Notes: generated by a model from the sequence alone, not told the origin. 64,000 nt of DNA from Methanosarcina horonobensis HB-1 = JCM 15518 (GCF_000970285.1 NZ_CP009516.1:785036-849035), one strand, 5' to 3'. Positions 44,110-54,288 are shown, counted from the first letter of the stretch. Numbers and translations are program-made.

Positions 44110-45708
44110 TTACTCTGCTACTTCTCCTTTCCATGGCGGGCGTACGAACCTCCAGGTGGGGCTGTGAAGCGCCATGTCTATGTCCTTTGCAAAGTTCACG
44201 ACTCCGGAAAAACCGGTGTACCGTCCGCTGTAGTCGTAGGAGTGGATCTGCCTTGAGGGGATCCCATGCTTCTGGGCCCAGTATTTGTCCTTTATTCCGG
44301 AACAAAAGATGTCGGGTTTCAGGGCTTTTACAAGAGCTTCGGTCTCATGGTGGTTCAGGTCATCAATGACAACTGTCCCGTTCCTCATTTCGGGGAAAAG
44401 TCCTTCGTAATCCATAAGTCCGATTTTCTTTTTCAGCTCTTCAATCCTTTCCGGGCTGACTGCAGGTTCTATGCTTTCGTCCCTTTCGTAGTGTACATCC
44501 TCCAGAATTGAGCCAAGAGCTCTTTCAGCGATTTGGGGAATAATATGCCTGCCTTCGTAGTCGTCTCTATGGGCGAACTGGTAGCCTGCAACAATTACTT
44601 TCATGCCGAGTTCTTCAAAGAGATTTATATAGTGATGACTCCTGGAGCCTCCTGCATAAATAAAGGCGGTTTTTCCCTGGAGTTTTTTCCTGTACCTTTC
44701 GATTTCGTCCGCATATTTCGCCTTTTCTTCAGCAACGGTTTCTTCGGTTTTCCTGGTAAGTTCCGGGTCGTCGAAGAACTCTGCCATTTTCCGCAGGGAT
44801 TTTTCAGTACCTTTCGTGCCTATATAATTGACTTTCAGCCAGGGAATCCCGTATTTTTCTTCCATCATACGGTTAGTGTAGTTGATGGAACGGTGGCATA
44901 GGAGAATGCTGAGCTTTGCTCTGTGGGCCTGGGATATCTTGTGGAATGACCCGTCCCCGGTTAAACTTGAGACAATTCTGTATCCTATTTTTTCAAGGAT
45001 TGGCTTGATTTCCCAGAGGTCTCCTCCTATATTGTACTCTCCGAATATGTTTATGTCAAAGGGGGTGGGGCTCTTGATTTCCTCGGTCCCGATCAGGTGT
45101 TCCATCAGGGAGTTGCTTGCAATGTGGTGGCCTGCCGATTGGCTGACTCCCCTGTATCCTTCGCAGCGGGCGGGGATTATTTTGATCCCATGCTCTTTTT
45201 CGGCTTCTCTTGCAACAGATTCGATATCGTCTCCGATAAGCCCTACAGGGCAGGTTGCACAGATGCTGATAGCTCCTGGGTTGAAGATTTTCACAACCTC
45301 ATCAATGGCTTTTTTGAGCTTCTTCTCTCCCCCAAAGACGATATCGGTTTCCTTCATGTCCGTGCATACGCAGTAATTCATGAAGTTGTCTTCGCCTTCT
45401 TCTGCCTTTGCAAAGTTTCGCCTGGTGCCCCATGTGAAGTAAGCACAACCTATGGGGCCGTGGACCAGGTGGACCATATCCTTGATAGGCCCGAAGACCA
45501 CACCCTTGGTACCTGCAAAGGCACAGCCGCGGTTTGTGAGGATGCCAGGAATTACCTTATCGTCGGCTTCAATATGCTGTTCTGTGGAACAGTCCCTGAC
45601 AACTATGTGTTTTCTCCTGTTCCTTGCAGCTTTTTCCGGGAGCACTTTCAGCATGTCATCAACAAGCTGCTGTTTGTCTTCAATTCCTGGATCTATTTCC
45701 GCTCCCAT
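44110..45708 (-). CDS. nifD: nitrogenase MoFe protein alpha subunit NifD
   Basis: 532 residues. P-cluster ligands Cys62 (NRGCAFAG), Cys88 (GPIGCAYFTWG) and Cys153 (ICATCPVGLIGDD). FeMo-cofactor ligands Cys271 (LCHRSINY) and His489 (RQIHSYDYSG). A Cys at 271 within CHRS and the H-S-Y-D region fit molybdenum NifD. A ~50-residue insert around SILEDVHYERDESIEPAVS (near 395-440) is typical of the clostridial/methanogen group. It is the site of N2 reduction together with NifK. Confidence 0.97.
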   Translation of the reverse strand: MGAEIDPGIEDKQQLVDDMLKVLPEKAARNRRKHIVVRDCSTEQHIEADDKVIPGILTNRGCAFAGTKGVVFGPIKDMVHLVHGPIGCAYFTWGTRRNFAKAEEGEDNFMNYCVCTDMKETDIVFGGEKKLKKAIDEVVKIFNPGAISICATCPVGLIGDDIESVAREAEKEHGIKIIPARCEGYRGVSQSAGHHIASNSLMEHLIGTEEIKSPTPFDINIFGEYNIGGDLWEIKPILEKIGYRIVSSLTGDGSFHKISQAHRAKLSILLCHRSINYTNRMMEEKYGIPWLKVNYIGTKGTEKSLRKMAEFFDDPELTRKTEETVAEEKAKYADEIERYRKKLQGKTAFIYAGGSRSHHYINLFEELGMKVIVAGYQFAHRDDYEGRHIIPQIAERALGSILEDVHYERDESIEPAVSPERIEELKKKIGLMDYEGLFPEMRNGTVVIDDLNHHETEALVKALKPDIFCSGIKDKYWAQKHGIPSRQIHSYDYSGRYTGFSGVVNFAKDIDMALHSPTWRFVRPPWKGEVAE

Positions 45709-45710
45709 TC

Positions 45711-46088
45711 TTACATCAACTCCTTGTTAACGGTCGCTTCTCCGCTTTCTCCGGTCCGGATGCGGACTGCTTCAGTAATATTTGACACGAAAATCTTTCC
45801 GTCTCCCGGATTTCCGGTCTGGTTTACCTCGATAATTTTCTGGACCACTTCGTTTACGTTTTCGTCGTCCACAACAATGGTGAACATACGTTTTGGAATG
45901 AAACGAATACAGGTCTCTGCTTCTTTTTCAGGTTCCGGCAGTGGCGGGTTAAATTCAAAGCAGAGCCCTCTTTGCTTACCGCGGCCCATAACCCTTCTTA
46001 CGGTAAAGGAGGGAAAGCCACATTCAAGGAGAACATCCTTGGTTTTCTGGACTTTGTTCATCCTGATTATTGCCGTAATCTCTTTCAC
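45711..46088 (-). CDS. nifI2: PII-like nitrogenase regulator NifI2
   Basis: 125 residues, GTG start after GGAGGAAAATTCC. GlnB-family fold ([38 protein letters not shown]) with an enlarged T-loop ([20 protein letters not shown]) special to NifI2. With NifI1 it binds and switches off the MoFe protein when ammonium appears; 2-oxoglutarate releases it. It ends 2 bases before nifD. Confidence 0.95.
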   Translation of the reverse strand: MKEITAIIRMNKVQKTKDVLLECGFPSFTVRRVMGRGKQRGLCFEFNPPLPEPEKEAETCIRFIPKRMFTIVVDDENVNEVVQKIIEVNQTGNPGDGKIFVSNITEAVRIRTGESGEATVNKELM

Positions 46089-46112
46089 GGAATTTTCCTC
46101 CGAAAATCCGGC

Positions 46113-46439
46113 TTAAAGTCCGGTCTTCCCGGTCCTTATGGTGTAGGCTTCTTCAATCGGGTTTACGAAGATCCTTCCGTCTCCGTACTTTCCGGTCCTG
46201 GCTGCTTCCATTATGGTCTGTATGACTCTGTCCTTGTGTTCGTCTTCAACAACCATCAGGAGCATGGTCTTCTGCAGCTCGTCATAGTGCACGTCTGCAA
46301 TGTGAATCCCTTTCTGCTTCCCTCGTCCGAAGACTTCCATTTTTGTAAGGGAAATGCAGCCCTCTTTTTCAAGGCTTTCGACAACCTTTGACTCCATTCC
46401 AGGTCTTATGATTGCACGTATCATTTGCATCGTTTTCAT
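46113..46439 (-). CDS. nifI1: PII-like nitrogenase regulator NifI1
   Basis: 108 residues (105 if the second ATG, MQMIRAIIRPG, is used; the GAGGAG overlaps the first ATG, so the second is quite possible). PII fold with T-loop FGRGKQKGIHIADVHYDELQ and end GRIFVNPIEEAYTIRTGKTG. Partner of NifI2 in ammonium switch-off. It lies 33 bases after nifH. Confidence 0.94.
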   Translation of the reverse strand: MKTMQMIRAIIRPGMESKVVESLEKEGCISLTKMEVFGRGKQKGIHIADVHYDELQKTMLLMVVEDEHKDRVIQTIMEAARTGKYGDGRIFVNPIEEAYTIRTGKTGL

Positions 46440-46472
46440 CTCCTCTTTCTATCCAGCAGTCTATTATCAGTA

Positions 46473-47297
<825 letters not shown>

Positions 47298-47326
47298 TTA
47301 CCTTGCTCCTTATTTGCTTTCTAGTC

Positions 47327-47373
47327 GGCTACCGGAAGCCGGTAACCGTTGTACTATCTAATAGTATTTATAG
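47327..47373 (-). promoter_or_regulatory. proximal nif promoter and NrpR-type operator
   Basis: GGCTACCGG-AAG-CCGGTAACC (47327-47347) is a 9-base inverted repeat with one mismatch; its core is ACCGG-N3-CCGGT, the form I associate with NrpR sites in Methanosarcina nif promoters. Minus-strand CTATAAATA (47365-47373) is the TATA element about 30 bases upstream, so transcription begins inside the dyad. A repressor here would block nif until nitrogen is short. Confidence 0.75.
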
Positions 47374-47474
47374 TTTTTTATTTACTTAAAACCAGCATCT
47401 ATTGGCATTTTTGTTTTTGCGGTTTAAAGAAATTATTTAGTAATTTTTTGTGAAATTCATGATTATGTCATTTT

Positions 47475-47514
47475 ACCGGAAACCGGCAACCGATGTATCA
47501 TTAAATATTATTTA
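47475..47514 (-). promoter_or_regulatory. distal copy of nif promoter/operator
   Basis: This 40-base stretch aligns without gaps to 47331-47370 (offset 144; 32 of 40 the same by hand count), including TACCGGAAACCGGCAACCG and an AATATTATTTA TATA-like element in the same relative place. The dyad has one arm weakened (GCCGG for ACCGG). It may be a second promoter of the nif operon. The rest of 47295-47638 is AT-rich spacer. Confidence 0.6.
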
Positions 47515-47638
47515 AGTTTTTCTATAATCTGGGTATTTTCTATTGTTTATCTTTATTATTTCTGTTTTCAGGAAAGGATTAATAAACGATTTCTAAGTAA
47601 ATTGCAGAGGAAAAAATAAACAACAGGAAGACCCTTTC

Positions 47639-48829
47639 ATGATTCCAGAAGCCTCTTATGACATCATAGTGGTTGGCGCAGGTCCTGCAGGTTCCACTGC
47701 CGCCCTGTATGCTGCAAGGAATGGAGCCTCTGTCCTTCTCCTTGACAAAAAAAGGGAAATCGGAAGCCCTATTCAATGTGCGGGTTTTCTCCCGGATGCC
47801 TCGGAGGTTAAGGCTCTTTTGCCTGAGGCTGACCTGCCTGAGGCACTGAGAGATTATCCTGACTCCTGTGTGCTGCAGTCAATTAAGACCCAGCGCATTA
47901 TTCCTCCAAACTGCAGTGCAAAGGAATTTGCTGTAAAAGGGTTTGTCCTTGACCGGCGCAGGTATGACCAATTCCTTGCAGGGCAGGCGGCAGAGACAGG
48001 AGCCGAACTTATGATAAAAACGCGCGTTACAAAAATCGAGGGTACGACTGTTGAGACTTCAGGAATTTTCGGGAAACACATGATCAGGGCTAAAGCGATC
48101 ATCGGAGCTGACGGTCCAAACTCCCTGGTTGCTAAATCAAAAGGTCTTGCCCTCAAACAGGAAGCAAAGGAGACCTCTGTTGCCATCGAGTACCAGGTAA
48201 GGAATGTCGATATCGACCCTGAAGCCCTTGAGATGTATTTCGGAAAAGACTATGTCCCGGGTGGTTATGCATGGATCTTTCCCGAAGGTGAGGACAGGGC
48301 AAACGTAGGGATCGGGATTCGGAGCGGGATAGCTGAAAAAGGAGTTTCTGCAAAAGAGTACCTGCACCGTTTTATGCAGACCCATCCCATGGCAAGTTCA
48401 AAATTGAAAAATGCCGTTATAATGAATGTCATTGCAGGCATTATCCCTGTAAACGGAGCTCCTGCAAACACTGCAACCGCAGATTCTCTTATTGTAGGGG
48501 ACGCAGCCGGACATATCATCGCAACAAATGGAGGGGGAATTCCCCCTGCCATGATTGCGGGAAAAATTGCAGGGGAAACTGCAGCCGAATTTGTGGCTGG
48601 AAAGTGCAGGCTCGAAGAGTATGACAGGCGCTGGAGAGCTCAGTTCGGGCCAGCACTTGAAACTTCGGTACATGCAAGGCAGATAATGGACGGCATTATG
48701 AAATCCGATTCCCTCATGAATGCAGCTTTCAAGTTTATTTCCCCTGAGCAGATGAAAGTCATGCAGTGCGGAAAACTTCCCGGACCTGTAAAACTCGGGC
48801 TTCAGGCTCTGAGCCGCGGGAAAAAATAA
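47639..48829 (+). CDS. geranylgeranyl reductase family protein (archaeal lipid reductase)
   Basis: 396 residues. FAD Rossmann motif DIIVVGAGPAGSTAALYAAR (8-27), conserved IQCAGFLPDAS, RRYDQFLAG, GADGPNSLVAKSKGL, and GDAAGHIIATNGGGIPPAMI as second FAD motif. Family members reduce the isoprenoid double bonds of digeranylgeranylglycerophospholipids to saturated archaeol chains; several paralogues exist in Methanosarcina, so the exact substrate is open. ATG follows CAGGAAGACC. Divergent from nifH; followed by a pyrimidine tract. Confidence 0.9.
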   Translation: MIPEASYDIIVVGAGPAGSTAALYAARNGASVLLLDKKREIGSPIQCAGFLPDASEVKALLPEADLPEALRDYPDSCVLQSIKTQRIIPPNCSAKEFAVKGFVLDRRRYDQFLAGQAAETGAELMIKTRVTKIEGTTVETSGIFGKHMIRAKAIIGADGPNSLVAKSKGLALKQEAKETSVAIEYQVRNVDIDPEALEMYFGKDYVPGGYAWIFPEGEDRANVGIGIRSGIAEKGVSAKEYLHRFMQTHPMASSKLKNAVIMNVIAGIIPVNGAPANTATADSLIVGDAAGHIIATNGGGIPPAMIAGKIAGETAAEFVAGKCRLEEYDRRWRAQFGPALETSVHARQIMDGIMKSDSLMNAAFKFISPEQMKVMQCGKLPGPVKLGLQALSRGKK

Positions 48830-48885
48830 ATACTCGGTTCTGGCAATCAGGCAAAATCGACCTGTCAGAGAACCTTTCCAGACCT

Positions 48886-48950
48886 TTTTTTGCTTTTTAA
48901 CCTTTTTTTTCCTCTTTTTTCACTTTTTCTTCTTCTTCTTCTTCTTCCAT
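48886..48950 (+). terminator. pyrimidine tract with CTT microsatellite
   Basis: After the reductase stop, several T-runs (TTTTTTT, TTTTTTTT, TTTTTT) and a six-unit CTT repeat near 48928-48945 form an almost pure pyrimidine stretch of over 60 bases. T-runs of this kind terminate archaeal transcription. The opposite strand is the 3' end of the TPR gene. Confidence 0.5.
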
Positions 48951-48980
48951 TCTCTCTTGTGCCTCAGGTGATATTTCTTT

Positions 48981-49307
48981 TCACTCGCTCGAATTTTCCG
49001 CTGCCTTAATCTTCCTTAGTTCGGTTTCAGCGTCCTCTTTATTGTACTTTGCTTCCGGGTAGTTCGGTCTTATCTCAAGCGCTTTGTCAAAAGAGGCAAT
49101 GGCTTCATCATATCTCTTCATGACCACAAATTCAAGCCCTCTGAGGTTCCAGGCTCCTGCAAAGTCAGGCTTTAACTCCAGAACCTTATCGAAGTACTCA
49201 ATTTTCTTTTCCGGATCAGTTTCTGCTACTGCAAGTCCGTACCATTCCTCTACGGTCTTTCCCTCGATTTTCTTTTTGAACAGTTTGTCCAGAAACGCCA
49301 ATGGCAT
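48981..49307 (-). CDS. small tetratricopeptide repeat protein
   Basis: 108 residues from the ATG (MPLAFLDKLFKKKIEGK) after GGGAAGTG. Three TPR-like helical pairs: EEWYGLAVAETDPEKKIEYF, LELKPDFAGAWNLRGLEFVV, and ALEIRPNYPEAKYNKED. Protein-protein interaction module with unknown partner. It is a paralogue of the next gene upstream (49469), sharing ...DPEKKIE.F and ...EAKYNK. Confidence 0.8.
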   Translation of the reverse strand: MPLAFLDKLFKKKIEGKTVEEWYGLAVAETDPEKKIEYFDKVLELKPDFAGAWNLRGLEFVVMKRYDEAIASFDKALEIRPNYPEAKYNKEDAETELRKIKAAENSSE

Positions 49308-49468
49308 CACTTCCCATTGAATATATGCATGGTCGATAGAAATATGTAGTGATGCCTGTTGTTCTCCCTGTTTGAAAAAAGTAGATTCAACCACATTAAA
49401 ACTTCAGTTCATCCTATCTCACATTAGCTTTCCACGCAGGCTGATTTTTCGGATTTCTTATTTTTTCT

Positions 49469-49792
49469 TCAGGTTTCTATTTTTAACGAGGCTTCTTTCA
49501 TCTTTTTCTCCAGATTCTTCTTGTTATACTTTGCTTCTCTATATCGCGGACAGATAGAAAGGGCATGATCGTAGCACTCCATAGCTTTTTCATAGTCGCC
49601 CAGCTCAGCATAAGCGTTCCCAAGCACTGTCCAGCCGCCTACGAACTTCGGTTTCAGCTTTACGGTGTTTTTAAAGCATTCTATCTTTTTTTCAGGATCT
49701 TTTTCCTTCGCCCCCATCTCAAACCAGTCATGGGAGTTCTTGCCGCCTATCTTTTTCAGGAATATCCTCTCGAATGAACTTGAAATTGCCAA
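49469..49792 (-). CDS. small tetratricopeptide repeat protein, paralogue
   Basis: 107 residues with the same plan as its neighbour: FLKKIGGKNSHDWFEMGAKE, VKLKPKFVGGWTVLGNAYAE, ALSICPRYREAKYNKKN and a basic end. Tandem duplication of a TPR miniprotein; 161 bases separate the two. Function unknown. Confidence 0.8.
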   Translation of the reverse strand: MAISSSFERIFLKKIGGKNSHDWFEMGAKEKDPEKKIECFKNTVKLKPKFVGGWTVLGNAYAELGDYEKAMECYDHALSICPRYREAKYNKKNLEKKMKEASLKIET

Positions 49793-50107
49793 AGCCTCGC
49801 CTCATTTTTACTTTGTTTAATTACGTCTTCTTTCTATTTTTATTCAACCTTTCTTTCACCTACTGCAAGTAATTCAGTTACAAATTTTTCTGGTATACTC
49901 AATACTATCCTTTATCAACCATATTATGCTCTCCTGTACAGGAAGCGGTCTTACAAAAAGGAAGAGAAAATGGCAGGATAGCCTAAAGATAAAAATCGGA
50001 AGTAAGATACGGGGTCTGTGGAAAACTGAAATATGCCACAGAAAAAGCAGTAGATAACAGAAATCTGGAAATAAAAAGAAAAAAATTAAAAAAGAAAGTT
50101 TGCCTGC
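49793..50107. other. intergenic, no gene seen
   Basis: 315 bases between the TPR gene and the end of the membrane-anchored protein. Plus-strand A-rich sequence near 50079-50097 corresponds to T-runs on the minus strand, suitable as terminator for the gene ending at 50108. Confidence 0.3.
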
Positions 50108-51022
50108 TTACATTGAAAGCAGGAGACTTTCGTTATACACACTCTCAAAGTCTGAACTTATTACCAGTTTAGTAATGTTGTCAAGGGTAGTTACGTTGTA
50201 GGTCACTCCACGTTCGCTCGCGTTTGCCTGGTAAGCTGTGATCTTTTCGTTCACTTCGGGTTCAGGGTTAAGGTAGATGGAGGTCTGTATGTAACTTCCG
50301 TCGTCCATTTTTTTGAGGTCTCTGTAGTACTGCTCGGCAGGAATATCTGAGGAATTTGTCTTTTTGGCTACTTCCTGGTAGACACTTCCTTCAAGGTCCG
50401 CCTGGCTCAAAATATGGTCGTACTCAGTGGCAGATGTTTTATTTCCTTCAAGGATACCGATAATGCCGACTACATTCTGAATGGGTCCTATAATAGCAGG
50501 GCTTCCAACAACGTTCCAGATGTTGTAAGTACCGTTTGTCCGGTCGAGGATCTGATATCCCTCATATGGCATTACCTGGGTATTCATAGGCATGCTTATC
50601 TTCTGCTCAGGAATCTGATGCAGTTCAAAGCCGCTTTCATTGCCATAACTTGCACCATATCTTTTTGTAACATCAGCGCCATAAGAGAAAGAAACATTCA
50701 TAGCCTGTTTGTTTCCAAAGACAGCTTCCATGGGGGTTCCTTCGGTTTTTTGAAGGTCAACGTACACCGCATTTGTCACTCCTTCTGGAGACATTTCCAA
50801 TCCGTCGGCAATGGAGTTAAATTCGTGCTGGACATGTTTGCCTTGAATCTGTGAGAACGGAACCGTGATAAGTTCTCCTCCGGTTTCTGAAGTGGAGACA
50901 TCATCATCACTATTTTTTGAATTGCCTGTGAAAAATATCATAAAGGCAGAAAGGAACATTGTTACTGCCAGGAAGATAGCCAGATACTTCTGGTTTTTTG
51001 TTGCTGAACTCTTTCGTTTCAT
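50108..51022 (-). CDS. membrane-anchored extracellular protein of unknown function
   Basis: 304 residues. Basic start, one membrane helix at about 12-32 (YLAIFLAVTMFLSAFMIFF), then an extracytoplasmic domain with several N-x-S/T sites (NVSFS, NGTYN, NKTSA, NASER, NVTTL). It contains VPFSQIQGKHVQHEFNSIAD and SPAIIGPIQNVVGIIGILEG. No family recognised. The serine/glutamate linker after the helix is typical of archaeal surface proteins. Transcribed alone with an AT-rich promoter region upstream. Confidence 0.7.
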   Translation of the reverse strand: MKRKSSATKNQKYLAIFLAVTMFLSAFMIFFTGNSKNSDDDVSTSETGGELITVPFSQIQGKHVQHEFNSIADGLEMSPEGVTNAVYVDLQKTEGTPMEAVFGNKQAMNVSFSYGADVTKRYGASYGNESGFELHQIPEQKISMPMNTQVMPYEGYQILDRTNGTYNIWNVVGSPAIIGPIQNVVGIIGILEGNKTSATEYDHILSQADLEGSVYQEVAKKTNSSDIPAEQYYRDLKKMDDGSYIQTSIYLNPEPEVNEKITAYQANASERGVTYNVTTLDNITKLVISSDFESVYNESLLLSM

Positions 51023-51199
51023 AAATGAAACCTCATAACATAAAGTAAGTTATTTTGAGTGTAAAAAACACATATGTTATCTAAACGTATTGTAATAAAA
51101 TGTTTTCATATCAATTTTCTAATATAAAAATAGTTTCTATGATAATTGAAAATTTTAAGTCCAAACTTGATTTTTCTCAGGTTTCACCCAACTTTGAGT

Positions 51200-52633
51200 T
51201 CATTCAAGAGTCAGGATTTTGAGCATATTGGTGCCCCCCGGCTTTCCGGAAGCAGGGCCCTGAGTAAAAATTACGATATCTCCGCTCCTTGCAAACCCCA
51301 GTTCTTTTGTTTTTTCCGTGGTTTCCTTTTCCCAGTTTTCAGTAGATTCCTTTACAAGAACGGGGTAGACTCCATAAGACAGAGAAAGGAACCTGCAGGT
51401 TTTGGGGACGCGGCTGAAAGCCAGGATCCAGGGGTCAGGATTGAAGCGCGAGATTCTGCGAGGAGTCGCTCCGCTTCTTGTCGGAGTCAGTACGGCTGCA
51501 ACAGGCAGTTTTTGCAGGGCTTCGTAGACCTGAAGGGTGATTACTTCGTCCACTGACATTTCTCTGGCAGTTATCGCTTTGAGCATTGTATCAAGCCCCC
51601 ATTTTGTTCGGGAGCGCCAGTTTTCCGTGGTCTTTGCAATCTTTGCCATCATCTCAACGGCTTCCACAGGGTAGTTCCCAACTGCAGTCTCTTCCGAGAG
51701 CATGACAGCATCCGTCCCGTCAAGGATAGCGTTTGCAACATCTGTAGCTTCGGCTCGCGTGGGTCTTATATTGTCAGTCATGGAAGCCAGCATATGGGTT
51801 GCAGTAATCACAGGAATTCCCAGGAGTTTTGACCTCTGGATCAATTCTTTCTGGACTGAAGGGACTTCCTGGATAGGAATTTCAACCCCCAGGTCTCCTC
51901 TTGCGACCATGAGGGCGTCGGTTTCGTCAAGAATTTCTTCAATATTTTCTACAGCCTGCCTGCGTTCGATTTTTGAGACAACATATACCTGCTTTCCTCT
52001 GGATGCAGCAAAATTCCGGACCTTTCGAATGTCTCCTGCATTTTCGACAAAAGAGATGCTGAAAGTATCAATTTCCTCTCCAAGGGCAAACTCAAGGATT
52101 TTAAAGTCCTTTTCGGTTACGGGGTCAAGGAAAATCTTCGCCCCTGGAAGGTTTAGCCCTTTATGGGAATAGAGCTGCCCTCCAATAAGGACTTCACAGA
52201 GGACATCTTTTCCCGAGATCTCTATGCAGCGGAGCTGTATGAACCCGTCACTAAGGTAGATGAGGCTCCCGGGAGATACGCTTTCAGGAAGTTGTTTATA
52301 ACTGACAGGAATCCGCTTCTCATTTCCCGGAGTGTCTTCAACAGTAAGGGTTATCAGGTTCCCCTTATGGAGCATAATGGGCTCTTTTTCGAGCTTACCT
52401 ATGCGGATTTTCGGGCCTGGCAGGTCAGCAAGGATTGCAATTGTCCTGCCCAGTTCGTCTGCGACCTTGCGGACGCTTCGGATAACTCTGGCATGACTCT
52501 CGAAGTCTCCATGGGAGAAGTTAATCCTTGCTACGTTCATGCCCGCAAGCATAAGCTGCCTGAGCCTCTCTTCAGAAGAAGAGGCAGGTCCTATTGTGCA
52601 GACGATCTTTGTCTTATGGTCCGGGATTTCCAT
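51200..52633 (-). CDS. pyk: pyruvate kinase
   Basis: 477 residues. Converts phosphoenolpyruvate and ADP to pyruvate and ATP. Landmarks: TKIVCTIGPASSSEERLRQL, NFSHGDFESH, VSKIERRQAVENI, MVARGDLGVEIP, and the signature ATHMLASMTDNIRPTRAEAT (usual ATQMLESM) followed by DAVMLSEETAVGNYP. C-terminal allosteric domain present and of normal length. It lies 112 bases after the aldolase gene on the same strand, so a glycolytic pair is likely. Confidence 0.96.
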   Translation of the reverse strand: MEIPDHKTKIVCTIGPASSSEERLRQLMLAGMNVARINFSHGDFESHARVIRSVRKVADELGRTIAILADLPGPKIRIGKLEKEPIMLHKGNLITLTVEDTPGNEKRIPVSYKQLPESVSPGSLIYLSDGFIQLRCIEISGKDVLCEVLIGGQLYSHKGLNLPGAKIFLDPVTEKDFKILEFALGEEIDTFSISFVENAGDIRKVRNFAASRGKQVYVVSKIERRQAVENIEEILDETDALMVARGDLGVEIPIQEVPSVQKELIQRSKLLGIPVITATHMLASMTDNIRPTRAEATDVANAILDGTDAVMLSEETAVGNYPVEAVEMMAKIAKTTENWRSRTKWGLDTMLKAITAREMSVDEVITLQVYEALQKLPVAAVLTPTRSGATPRRISRFNPDPWILAFSRVPKTCRFLSLSYGVYPVLVKESTENWEKETTEKTKELGFARSGDIVIFTQGPASGKPGGTNMLKILTLE

Positions 52634-52745
52634 ATTAACACGGCCTCAGTATATCTCAGGGTTAAATTCCTTTTAAAAAATTTCGTATTTCCTTTATGTT
52701 CTTTCAGGAAATTCCTGTCTCAACCCTTTTGTCTCAATTCTCTGT

Positions 52746-53669
52746 TTATTCTCCCCTGTAAATCTTCAGGGCATCTTCAACACTTGAATCCTCGACGGTT
52801 ATGGCGTAGACAGCATTGCACATGCGGACAGCTTCATCCAGGTATTTCTGGTGGATATTTCTCCCGGTTGCATTCCCTTCGGCTCCGGAAATATGGATCT
52901 GGTCATGGAGTTTTTTGAGGAATGCTTCGGCTTCGTCACTTGTACCGCCAGCGCAAACGACTTTAGTACGCCCTGCTGCTTTGACGGCTTCCTTGAAGAT
53001 CTCAGCAGACTTTGCACCTTCCTTTTTCGGGTAATTGACCTTCACAAAATCGGTTCCGAGGCAGGCTCCCACTCCTGTTGCCCCTGCAATCAGATGAGGG
53101 TCTTTTTCATCTTTTACAGCAGCCCCGCGGGGATAAATCCAGAGTACGGACAACATTCCATGCTGGTGGGCATCATAAATTATTTGGGCAGCCTGTACAA
53201 GCATCTCGGCTTCGAACTCGCTGCCAAGATAAATCGTATATCCAACGCCAAGGATGTTGAGCCCGCTGTTCTCCTTAAATTCGGCTACCTGATCAACATC
53301 ATACCAGAGGTTGCTGAAAGGATCAGCCTGCTCGGTTTCAACCAGATTGGTCTTGGAGTTTACCTTTACAAGATAAGGAACATCTCTATAGTCCATGCCG
53401 TAACGGGCAATAAGCCCTAGCTGGGTTGCAAAAACTCCTATTTTTGACTGAGCCGCAATCCTGAAAAGGTGTTCAGGGTCAGCATCGTCTTCAGGAACTC
53501 CTGCTCCAAAAAAGTCATCGTTCAGGTGTTCTACTTTCTGGTCCCCGGCAAAAAGCATCAATCTGCCGCTGCCCTTCGTGATTTCCATGTAGTTTTTTAC
53601 ATATGTCTCACGCATTGCTTTAGGGACATCTAAAGGTACGATTACGTCTTCTTTGTTAATTGAAACCAT
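52746..53669 (-). CDS. archaeal class I aldolase, DhnA/FBA family
   Basis: 307 residues. Family of archaeal fructose-bisphosphate aldolases and related enzymes using a Schiff-base lysine, here probably the Lys in DFVKVNYP near residue 218. Other landmarks: LFAGDQKVEHLNDDFFGAG, VLWIYPRGAAV, GATGVGACLGTDF, CAGGTSDEAEAF and SGAEGNATGRNI. The usual phosphate-binding G-R-N element is present at the end. It may serve glycolysis/gluconeogenesis with the pyruvate kinase, or another C3/C6 aldol reaction. Confidence 0.88.
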   Translation of the reverse strand: MVSINKEDVIVPLDVPKAMRETYVKNYMEITKGSGRLMLFAGDQKVEHLNDDFFGAGVPEDDADPEHLFRIAAQSKIGVFATQLGLIARYGMDYRDVPYLVKVNSKTNLVETEQADPFSNLWYDVDQVAEFKENSGLNILGVGYTIYLGSEFEAEMLVQAAQIIYDAHQHGMLSVLWIYPRGAAVKDEKDPHLIAGATGVGACLGTDFVKVNYPKKEGAKSAEIFKEAVKAAGRTKVVCAGGTSDEAEAFLKKLHDQIHISGAEGNATGRNIHQKYLDEAVRMCNAVYAITVEDSSVEDALKIYRGE

Positions 53670-54133
53670 GTGTATAAACCTCAGTCTGATTGATAGCAGT
53701 CAATAGGATTGTATGTAGTACCAGAACAGTTCAGTTAGAAGGTAGTAGTAATATGAGAAGTAATTTATTTACTTTATTCACCAGAAATGATTATTTGTCT
53801 ATTTTATTTCCAAGGTATGGTTTATTTACTTTATTCTTCTCTACTATATTTAATAATTTTCTCAGTGGGCTGCTGTCACATAAACTCAGTAGTCCTGCCG
53901 TTCAAAACGCCCTGATATCTCCCAAACCCTTACTGCTAACAAAAAATATTCAATTTTGAATTATTAAGCGTTTCGGAAATTTAAAGCCCGGTCAATTATC
54001 AAGGTTAAGGAACGAAAAAAGATAAAGCTAAAAGCCAGTATCAAAAACAAAAGACAAAAATAAAAGACAAAAACAAAAGACTAAAAGATTCGGATGATCG
54101 TGTAATTTTAAGCAAAAGAGCAAAGATTTCTTA
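53670..54133. other. intergenic between aldolase and tRNA genes
   Basis: 464 bases, AT-rich. A run of AAAAGACAAAAACAAAAGAC-like repeats lies near 54040-54085. Minus-strand T-rich complement there may terminate the tRNA transcript. An open frame at 53690-53959 is low-complexity and not supported. Confidence 0.3.
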
Positions 54134-54206
54134 CGCCGCTTGCAGGGCTCGAACCTACGACATTCTGGTTAACAGCCAGACACTCTACCAACTGAGTTAA
54201 AGCGGC
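54134..54206 (-). tRNA. tRNA-Asn (anticodon GUU)
   Basis: 73 bases. Cloverleaf: acceptor GCCGCTT/AAGCGGC, D arm ACTC...GAGT, anticodon arm TCTGG-CTGTTAA-CCAGA with GTT, T arm GTAGG-TTCGAGC-CCTGC, discriminator G. No encoded CCA. Identical by eye to the copy at 54473. Confidence 0.95.
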
Positions 54207-54288
54207 TTTATGATTGAAATGATTTCTGTTTCTATTTTTACCTTCTCATACAAGAGATTCTTAGGATATATGTTTTATGGGTTGTTTA

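Noticed and set aside
44110-45708. Vanadium or iron-only nitrogenase
   Set aside because: No vnfG/anfG delta subunit gene; NifE, NifN and modABC are attached and the ligands fit NifD.
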